Assembly: GCA_016801845.1 (NCBI GenBank)
Contig: CM028912.1
Location: 3,077,001-3,141,000 of the forward strand
Length of the DNA stretch: 64,000 nt
Direction of reading: 5' to 3'
Origin: Polydactylus sextarius
Taxonomy: Eukaryota; Chordata; Actinopteri; Polynemidae
Every line of letters begins with the position of its first letter. The first letter of the stretch is position 1. The notes under the pieces are model-generated. The model searched no databases and was not told the origin of the DNA. It saw nothing but the letters and a program-made list of their open reading frames with translations. Shown in pieces: positions 28,560 through 64,000 of this stretch. The position numbers and the translations under genes were made by a program.

Positions 28560-31500
28560 TCATCTCACACGCAGTCGGGACATCATCCACTCAAGACCCT
28601 GGCACAACCTGGAGGAGAACGAGACACGGGGACAGAAACGGAAATGACGTTAAGAGAAAAGCTGCATTTAAAACTAAAACTTTAAAAACACTCTTCCTAC
28701 TTGTGAGGAAATTGTTTATTAAATTAGTTGCTAACTGCCAAAAGTCACTGAACTCTTCGAAGAACAGAAGGTTTTTTTTTTTGTTTGTTACTTTGGTTTT
28801 AAATTAGTCAAGAATCGTCATAGATAATTTTTAACGTGTTGAATTATTTGATGACGTCATTGAGAGACTGTTTAAACTTTAAAGTGAATCCTTCATTTCT
28901 TCAGAAATAAACAGATATTACTGTCACTTCCTATCACCTCAGCGTCCATTTATTTACTGTCATTTAACCTCGTCAGTGTTTTAGATCAGTTGTGATTCAC
29001 TTAAAAAGACAACGTATGTTCCTCGTGTTTCTGTCTCTGTGTCTACAGATCATAATTATCGTCGTTTGTTAATGTGAGTATTAAATACAGTTCTCACCCC
29101 TCCCCAGTGAGCGCGCAGCAGGCCTGGATGTGCCACTGGTGGTCTTTGACGGAGGTAAGCTGGAGACTCTGGGAGATCTCGGCCACAGACATGCAACCTT
29201 TCACATCCTGTTTGTTGGCAAAGATCAACAGTCCTGCCTTTCTTAAATCCTGGAGACATGAGACATCAACAGAGGAGCAGGTTAGAAATGACACTGACAC
29301 TGTCACATAGTGACATTAACATATGATGGTAAACAAAGTGGAGAGTTTATTGTTACATTAAAAGACTCATTAATAAGTTTACATCCTTTCCAAACACTAA
29401 AAAAAGAAATCTGCTGTTGTCTGATGTTTTATTTTACAAAAAACTTGAATAATGTTTAAGATTTTCACCTTAAACATGAAAACAACTGACTTCTTTGCTG
29501 ATTTGCACAAATGTTGAGCTAAATATTACTAACTTTTACTTAATTAATTAATTAATAAAATTCTTTCAGATTAATGTTTATAACTTTATTTTAAGAGATT
29601 TCAGAGACGTTGTCCATTAAATGTTGGTATCACATGACATTTGACTCCTTGGACATTTTATTTGTGTATTAAAAAACCTGAAAAGTATCATCACATACTC
29701 ACTTCATGTGCTAGCATCCTGTACAGTTCCTCTTTGGTCACAGAGATCCTCTCTCTGTCTGTGCTGTCGACTACCACAATTACAAACTGGAGAGAAATAA
29801 CAGACAGTTAATAGAAGAAAATCTCAACTCAATCAGACTTTTGGCAGCAAGAACTGCTGCAGTTACACTGGACAGATTTTGAGCTTTTCTAAACTATTGT
29901 AGAAAAATCTGACAGTATCTATAGTGATAATTCAGACAGTTACTTTGTTGGTCTCTATAAGTCGATATTAGCTACTAACCTCTGTGTTTGTGTAGTACGT
30001 ATTCCACGAAGACCGAAGTGACTCCTGGCCACCGATGTCCCACATCAGGAAATGAGTATTGTTGACTACGATCTCCTCCACGTTGCTCCCAATCGTAGGA
30101 GAAGTGTGAACCACTTCATTCATTGAACTATTTACACACAAATTAAAATGTTAAATGTTAAGACATGTTTCATGAGATAAGACATATTTGGTGAAAGTTT
30201 TACTCTCGTATACTTACAACTGGTAAAGAATTGTAGTCTTGCCCGCATTGTCCAGGCCAACAATGATAACTTTGTGCTCTGAAAGGCAAAAAAGAGACTT
30301 ACAAAGGATTCACACAGAGAACAGTTACATCAACATGGCGTCTTAAATGCGAGCGACTGACTGATTTTTGACTCGGACTGTAACCTCAGCCGGGTAATAT
30401 GTTTACAAGACGTCTTTTTCAAGTCAAACAACAGCCTCTTTTGTGCTCGGCGCCATCTTTCACTGGTAAATCCTGTAGATTCACACATCCAGCATCACTG
30501 AGACATTGTGTACAGTGTGAACAGTGTAGCTGAACAGTCTCTGATGAGTTGGTGGGTGGTCTTTAACAAGCTTGTACAGTCAGGCTCAACCCAGCAGCAG
30601 CAGCTGTGGAGATGACATACGCAGTTTCTGCCTCTTTCTCAGATACAATGAGGCTTTACTCATGAACGAGAAAAACAAGACTGTCGACTAAATATTGTTG
30701 TTCTTTGGCTGCTGAATCACTGATGTGGAAGGTTGTATGTGCTATAGAGAGCACACAGGTAGGCTAAAGATTAAAAGATATAAGATTACACACCAGTGTT
30801 GCGTCAAAGATCTTTTTTTTTTTTTTTTTTTTTAACATAATATACGGCTCCAAACTTTACCAATATGGAGTTAAATTAGATTCCTGTGATGATTAATTAT
30901 CAATAAAACATCTACGGCAGGCGACATCCTCCCCCACCACATTTAACGTTTGTGTTATCAGGATTATCTTGTTTGGTCTACGTCAGACATAAAAGGCTCC
31001 CAACACACAACAGACTTATAAAGACATGCACGGTGAGAATACACTTCCTGCTCCTAAGAGCTTACAGGAAAAAATGCCAACGCTGACTTTAGGGTGTCGC
31101 CATAAAAAAAAAAAAAATACCTTTAATAGATTAAGCTGTGACAACGTGGTTGCTTTTGTTTTCCCTTTCTTTGTGTTTCTGTGTGTGTGTTATGATGGTA
31201 AAATGTGGCGTTGAAGCTGTAATTACAACTCGAGGAGGCTTCAGCAGGTGTTTAAGTCTGCGGACAGATTTTATCACCACAATAACGTCACAACCGTCAC
31301 AAAACTTTACAGCTGTGTAACTGATGTCTCTGCAAACCGACTCATCCAGCGACAGAGAAAACCAGCAGAGTGTTGGTAAACTGGGAACACATAAAGCTAT
31401 TGTGAGGAGAAACTGGTGTAATGATAGCTTCAGCTGGTCAGCTCCCAACAATGCAGGTAGAGAAGGGTGGGTGAGTCATGGGTTTGTGGCATGAGGCAGA

Positions 31501-33667
31501 AGCTATAACTCATTTTGAGTTATAGCTTCTTGTACAAGCTCGAATTGTTTTATAAAAAGCTTGACGGTAAATTGATCAACAGATTTGACGGGAGGTGTCA
31601 ACCTGCTGGACGACAAAACTCCTCAAGTCTGATGAGAAGCAGATTCAACACAACATGCGATTTGATCATTTCTGAAGCTAATTCAAAGACATTTCTGAGA
31701 CTCGGGTTTTACCACTTCTGCCCAGAGACGACAAAAATGATTCAGGACACGTCAATGTTTTTTTTTTAGACCACCACAAAACACCACAAAAGTTAGAAAT
31801 CTCATGTAAAGATTAAAGACGAATCCTCGACCTTTCTTCTACGTTACGTCATAAATAAACTGTTTTATAAGAGATGCACAATAAAATGATTCTCAATCTA
31901 TAATATTTCTTCAGACAATTGCAAATTAAAAAAGTTAAGGTGATAAATATACTTCTTCAGTAAATATATCTCTAACCGGTACGTAAATTACAGCACTTAA
32001 AAAAAAACTTGTCTCAAATAAATTAAATCTAGATCAAGAGTGTGAACCACCAACTCAAACTGCATTTTCCGCCTTGTAAAACCTGATGTCTGTAGATTAC
32101 CTCACACAGATGGCAGAGTTAATGTAACTGTGACGAAAATCTCCTCGAAAAAATGTGAGGAAGTGAAAACAGCAACAAGCAGAAGTGAACAAGATCAATT
32201 GTGAGGCCTCGTTCCATGTGACTGAACCATGTTAGACCTAAACAAAACTTTATTTTAGGAAAAAAAAAAAAAACAACATTTACATCAGACTGACTACACA
32301 GAGTAAACATGTCAATGAATAAATGTGTGAACAGTTGACATATTTAAAAACAGGTGGCACAGACACTGCGTAGTTTTACTTCCACTATATAATAAGTCAG
32401 TCGGTAACTAATCATTATTTTCTTTTGTTTATGTCAACAACTACGACTAAACAATATAACATAATATCAAGAAAACAGCTTAATCTGTAAACTGTCATAC
32501 GAGCAGCCAGGTTTGTGATGTCTAATCACATGTTGTTTTCACTGTGAATGAACTTCTGTTGTTCCTCTTCAATCAGCTGGGGACGTCCCAGTTACAGTAA
32601 AGACTTCCTGAGAGTTGAAAAATTCAGCTGGGGCTGGATCCAGGAGTTACAATAAAAAATAAAAATAAAAAACCTTACGCACTCTGGAGACATGACAGGA
32701 CAAGGCGGTGGATGCGACGAAGTAAAATGGAGCAAATCTCAGAGGATGAGGTGCCAGACAAGGATGGCAACTGATAATAATTACAGCTGTTGTCAGACGT
32801 TAAATATTTTGAGCAACTCCACTCTTTTTTTTTTTTAATTTATTTATTTAAACCTTTATACTACAGACAGAAGACAACAAGTCTCCTCAAATCTGATCTA
32901 ACTACTCTATTAAAGCTTTATCTAACTCATTTAAATTGTGCAGGATCTTGTTTTTGTTTGATAGTTTGCTTCATATCAGATTATCATCTCAAATAGGTAA
33001 AAGTGGGTAGTGAAATAATAATTTTAAAGAAGCTAAAATGTGAATGGATGATGGTTTACCTGTTACTTCTTCCTCTGATAAAGATGATGTGATTATATAG
33101 GCAGTACAAAGTCAAAGTGACTCACTCTGAAGTCATCCATTGATCCTTATTTGCTGGAGCATTGTGCTGATGTGGCTGACTTTGTTTGTGTAACCATCTT
33201 TAAGTCAATTAATGCCAACTAGCCGGGTTGTATAGAGTTAAAGTATCGTATTACCAGAGGTTTCTCAATGACATATGTGTTTACTAATGCAAAGATCAAC
33301 CAGACAGTGATCGACTTGGTTTCATTTAACCTGGTGCTTCAAACCCAGAGAGCATAAATAATCCAACAGAGCCCGTGAGCTGGGTTTACACAACGCTACA
33401 TCGGTTAAATAACACAAAATAATACATATTTAACCCCATATAAAACACACCGATTTATATCTTTATAATAAAACAATAGTTATAAACTGTCATGTGTATA
33501 ATAAAAAGCTGTATCCAGGCTCGTTTTAACGCAACAGCGGCCTCCCTCTGCCCACTGAGCCCACACACCTCCCTCATATCCTCGATCATTTTATCACAAA
33601 TAACAACAATATCACTCTTACCTTGATGATTAAAAAGTCTCCATAGCTTTGTGAATAGTATCCCCAT
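28560..33667 (-). CDS. arl5a: ADP-ribosylation factor-like GTPase 5A
   Basis: Small Arf-family GTPase of the trans-Golgi, known to recruit the GARP tethering complex. Six coding exons: 33622-33667, 30218-30278, 29980-30127, 29703-29786, 29098-29249 and 28560-28608 (stop TGA 28560-28562), 540 bp in all. The product is 179 residues, the usual length. Visible motifs: Gly2 for N-myristoylation, P-loop GLDNAGKT at 23-30, switch-I Thr47 (SPTIGSN), WDIGGQE at 65-71, ANKQD at 124-128 and CCALTGEG at 157-164. MGILFTKLWRLFNHQEHK and SVKDHQWHIQACC favour ARL5A over ARL5B or ARL5C, and so does its place between neb and cacnb4. Nothing is truncated. The first intron is 3.3 kb. Confidence 0.97.
30279..33621 (-). 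other. arl5a: arl5a intron 1
   Basis: 3.3 kb of AT-rich sequence with no coding exon recognised. It contains a T-tract near 30812-30832, A/T runs near 32255-32275, and the perfect inverted repeat at 31498-31530 listed separately. Confidence 0.7.
31498..31530. repeat. perfect 15-bp inverted repeat with 3-base loop
   Basis: The left arm AGAAGCTATAACTCA (31498-31512) is exactly complementary to the right arm at 31516-31530, with loop TTT. It would form a stable hairpin in DNA or intronic RNA. No flanking transposon features seen. Confidence 0.85.
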
Positions 33668-34020
33668 GGTTGACGACGTGGTTTTGTGATGCCAGCTTGT
33701 AAGGATCCGCTAGCTTTAGCTTAGCTAGCTAGCATTGATGCTATTCAGTGCTATCAACTTTACCTAGCTAGCTAGCTAGCTCGCTAACTACACACACGGA
33801 GAGCTGTTAAAGGTTTTAAATACAACCGCCATACTTGTATGAATTAACCTAAACTATATATCTTCCATAAGATGTAAAATAATATTAAATATGACTTGGT
33901 TTATTTCTGAAAACCTACAAAGCGAAAGGCTACAGGCTGAGTGTAGGTGATTGGTATCAGCTGCTGTTGTGAACTGCGCTGCGCTAGTTAGCTGTCAAGC
34001 TGCGCGCATGCGCACTGACA
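33668..34020 (-). promoter_or_regulatory. arl5a: arl5a promoter and 5' leader
   Basis: Directly upstream of the ATG. Contains a full NRF1-type palindrome CGCGCATGCGCA (34003-34014), a minus-strand CCAAT box (33950-33954) and no TATA box, as expected of a housekeeping promoter. The transcription start should lie between the CCAAT box and the ATG. Confidence 0.55.
33708..33790. repeat. two TAGC-rich self-complementary tracts
   Basis: TAGC/GCTA runs at about 33708-33733 and 33762-33786. Each is palindromic and both lie in the arl5a leader/promoter. They may fold in RNA or as a cruciform. Confidence 0.7.
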
Positions 34021-34680
34021 CAGCACCGTTGGTACAAATAATAAACCTCATATTAATTTAATGTATAATAATAAAACAGCCAATAACACAAATATACTGC
34101 GGTATAACTGAACATTACAACCTCACAAAAATTACCATCTAGTTAAATCAACACCTCCGTGAATATAAAACATTATAATCTTCATGATAATGGGATTTAC
34201 GGCTGAAATATTACAGTCATTTCTTCACTGGGTGTACCTATTAAACTGGTAACAAAGTGTAAATTATATACAGACAATGAGGTTAAATAACACTAAAATG
34301 TTACTGGAAGATTATTATAAAATACAAATATTACAGAAGCATACGAATATAAAGAAAATCACATATGATCACTTATAATAAAATAATCAAATATATAAAT
34401 ATATGATAAATATAATACATATAATACAATATTTTTTATTTTATAATGAATTATATGATATCATTCAATATAACTAATAATCCAGGAAATATATTTTATT
34501 GTACATTTATGTGTATGTAGTATCTGTCTCAAATTAACAATGTAATATAATATAATATTATATATTTAAATAAATATATAAAAACACAAGAATAAGAGGA
34601 AGTGAAGACAGACAACAGGTAGTGTGTGTGTGTGTGTGTTTTAAATAAATCAAGTGTTATCCATACAACAGCATAAGGGC
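34021..34680. other. AT-rich spacer between arl5a promoter and cacnb4 3' end
   Basis: Dense TATA/ATAT sequence, especially 34370-34580, and a short GT repeat near 34623. No gene recognised. The end of the cacnb4 transcript probably falls at the right edge. Confidence 0.6.
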
Positions 34681-34682
34681 AG

Positions 34683-36116
34683 TTTATTTCATTACAATTG
34701 TAAAATGACAGTGCACACAAACTTCTAATCAATGCATCATTCTCTCACAGGCAGTAATCAAACTTTTAAATTGTTGCTTACGCTCCAGAGTTTTTTTTTT
34801 TTTTGTTTTGTTTTGTTTTCTTTTTTTTTTTCTTTCTTTCTTTTTTTTTTTTTTTTTTTGAAACAACAACAATAAAAGCTACTGTATATGGCAGATAAGA
34901 ACAGAAGTCTCCTTGTCGACGCTCTGATGCTTTTCCAGAATCAAAAAAAAAAAAAAAAAAAAAAAAATAGATAAATAAAAATAAAACAAACAGAAGTTGA
35001 GATATTAAATTACAAGATACAATGACATCCTGTCAGCGTACAGGTGAATTCATCTAATTGAAGAAAAATACAGGAAACTGCTTCACATTTGCACAATTGT
35101 AACATGTGACGAATGAATGAAGCCGAGTCCTGCCCAAGTGCTTTCATGTAGGTATGGAGGGTGGAGGACGGGGGTGTGAGGGTGTTAAATCTTTTATAAA
35201 AACCTTTAAAAATAAAGTAAGATATCTGACGTGGAAAGAAGAAAAGGACGGAATGTAATTTCATGAACTGAAATGAAACTTTCTTTCAATTATTTGACTG
35301 TATTTACACATGGAAGCCCTCAAATATAAGTCACTCATTAAAAATCCATTCCTGACAAATCCATGTCATATCATAAACATGCTGGCATGGCCACTCTAGT
35401 GACTCCTGTGCTCCTTATATGAATATATATTTATATATAACAACTAAATCATTACATCTTTCAATATAATAATATAACATGACACTCTGAATCATCCAAT
35501 CCCCATCAGATGGGTAAAGAAAAGAACATAAACGCTACATCTGTCAGCGCACTGCTCGGTCACAACGACCTCTCATTCCTGAGGTTTGGAGCTTTGAAAT
35601 GTATTTAAGTGTCTGAATGAGTTTGATATTTCTGATCTAATGTGGTTAATGACAAAACAAACAAACAAACAAAACAAAAAAAAAAGAACAAAGTGTCCGC
35701 ACGAGGAGCTACTGCATGAACCCTGAAGAGAAACATCACGACACCATCCATGTCACTTAAAAAGCAAACGTGTAAAACTCTGGATTTTTGGGAACAGGCT
35801 TCCACGAGATTTATTACACTCACATCAAGGACAGTGGCAAACAAACTTGAGAAGCATTAAAGATGCATTATATTCTGCTTCTACCAGCTCCTGGGTGCGT
35901 GCAAACAGGTTCTGTGCTGATCATCATCATCATCATCATCATCATCACTGGGTCAATCTTACTTGTCTTTGTCTGGAACTGGATTGAAACAAGTAGTGAC
36001 CTGTGATTCAGGGTCCTACCTGCATGCTACAGTAACAGCTGAGATGGCGGGAAGGGTCCACGAGTACAGAGCCTACGTCACACACTATCACCTGCTAGTG
36101 TACTTCCTCTCACCAG

Positions 36117-36152
<36 letters not shown>

Positions 36153-36468
36153 CGTGGGGCGGTGAGGGGTCATGCTCACATCATGACCCCTCCCATCATT
36201 TAAACCATAACTTTTCTAGTCTTGTGCCACTTTTCATATCAAGTCCGTTCCCTTGTTCACATCAAAGCAAGAGCAGGATTTTTAATTCTTTTTTTTTAAA
36301 TCACCCATTTGGCATGATTCAAGGCCAAAGGGAGCGTGAGGTACTACACATCAATATGAGGTTGTTACAGTCCAGATGAGTGTAGTAGTTTCATCATGAC
36401 TCTTCGGTCCACGGTGGTTGTTTAAAGAACAGGTCTGGACTTTATTCTAGGTTACAGCAGGACGCAGC
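34683..36468 (-). other. cacnb4: cacnb4 3' untranslated region (extent inferred)
   Basis: Sequence downstream of the cacnb4 stop. Minus-strand AATAAA signals occur at 36441-36446 (23 nt after the stop, probably too early), 35810-35815 and 34683-34688. The region holds T-rich (34792-34860) and A-rich (34940-34967) tracts, an (ATC)n run (35918-35947) and (AC)16 (36119-36150). Which signal is used cannot be told. Confidence 0.4.
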
Positions 36469-63779
<27,311 letters not shown>

Positions 63780-64000
63780 CTCAGCCAGTTCATCGGTCCA
63801 GGGCGGAGGCTGACGCTCGGTGGCTCCGCTCCACTGGAAGTGTTGCTGCTGCTGCTGCTGCTGCTCCGGGAGCGGGGCACCGTGAACCACCGGCTCCAGC
63901 TTTGCTCCGGTACAAAAAAAAAAAAAATGAAAAAAAGAAAAGAGCAATGTGACTGTGGAGCTGTGAGCTGCTGGAGATGCGTCTCCTCCTGCTGCTGCTG
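63780..64000 (-). promoter_or_regulatory. cacnb4: cacnb4 long-isoform 5' leader
   Basis: GC-rich on the gene side, with a CAG tract in the sense direction (about 63843-63863), a T13 run in the sense direction (63914-63926) and another CAG tract at the window edge. The T-run followed by GGAG/AAAG could instead be the end of an intron with an acceptor at 63900-63901. Confidence 0.4.

Noticed and set aside
36118..36379. Open frame at 35963-36379 (+) crossing the AC repeat
   Set aside because: Opposite strand of the cacnb4 3' UTR, and its length depends on the microsatellite.

Overview
The window is vertebrate nuclear DNA, most likely from a percomorph-type teleost. The evidence is long spliced genes with GT..AG introns, AC/GT microsatellites, and relics of a LINE and a Tc1-like transposon. 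Three protein-coding genes lie head-to-tail on the minus strand, in the order neb (nebulin), arl5a, cacnb4. This is the gene order known from the human 2q23 region, so the block is conserved synteny. There is no bacterial or viral gene content and no CRISPR array, and I recognised no tRNA or rRNA.

Region 1 to about 23.1 kb is the 5' part of nebulin: 59 coding exons, about 2,990 residues, cut off at base 1 where the gene continues out of the window. A Glu-rich N-terminus, encoded by two small exons and a linker exon, leads into single-module exons. Ten super-repeats follow, then the start of an eleventh. From super-repeat 2 on, each super-repeat is a four-exon cassette of 108 + 312 + 204/207 + 105 bp (seven actin-binding modules). 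Super-repeat 1 has the same total but is cut by two extra introns. Neighbouring cassettes match in introns as well as exons, which points to recent duplication or conversion. One intron carries an antisense LINE fragment. Another intron (6403-6559) is visibly chimeric and keeps a decoy splice acceptor.

Region 23.1-28.5 kb is mainly intergenic: a candidate neb leader exon and promoter, then AT-rich DNA. Region 27.9-34.0 kb is arl5a: six coding exons, 179 residues, all GTPase motifs intact, with an NRF1-type promoter palindrome. Region 34.0-64.0 kb is cacnb4, the beta-4 subunit of voltage-gated calcium channels. It has twelve shared coding exons including a 20-bp microexon. There are two alternative N-termini: a 15-codon first exon at 56.9 kb (483-residue isoform), and a two-exon start at 62.1/63.7 kb (517-residue isoform; the same 49-residue length before the shared exons as human beta-4a as I recall it). 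Its 12.6-kb intron holds microsatellites, three copies of an unidentified dispersed repeat, and several GC-richer islands that may be regulatory.

The genes do not form one pathway. Nebulin acts in the sarcomere thin filament, ARL5A at the trans-Golgi, and CACNB4 at channels of excitable cells. Exon boundaries were read by eye from splice sites and reading-frame continuity, and no database search was run.
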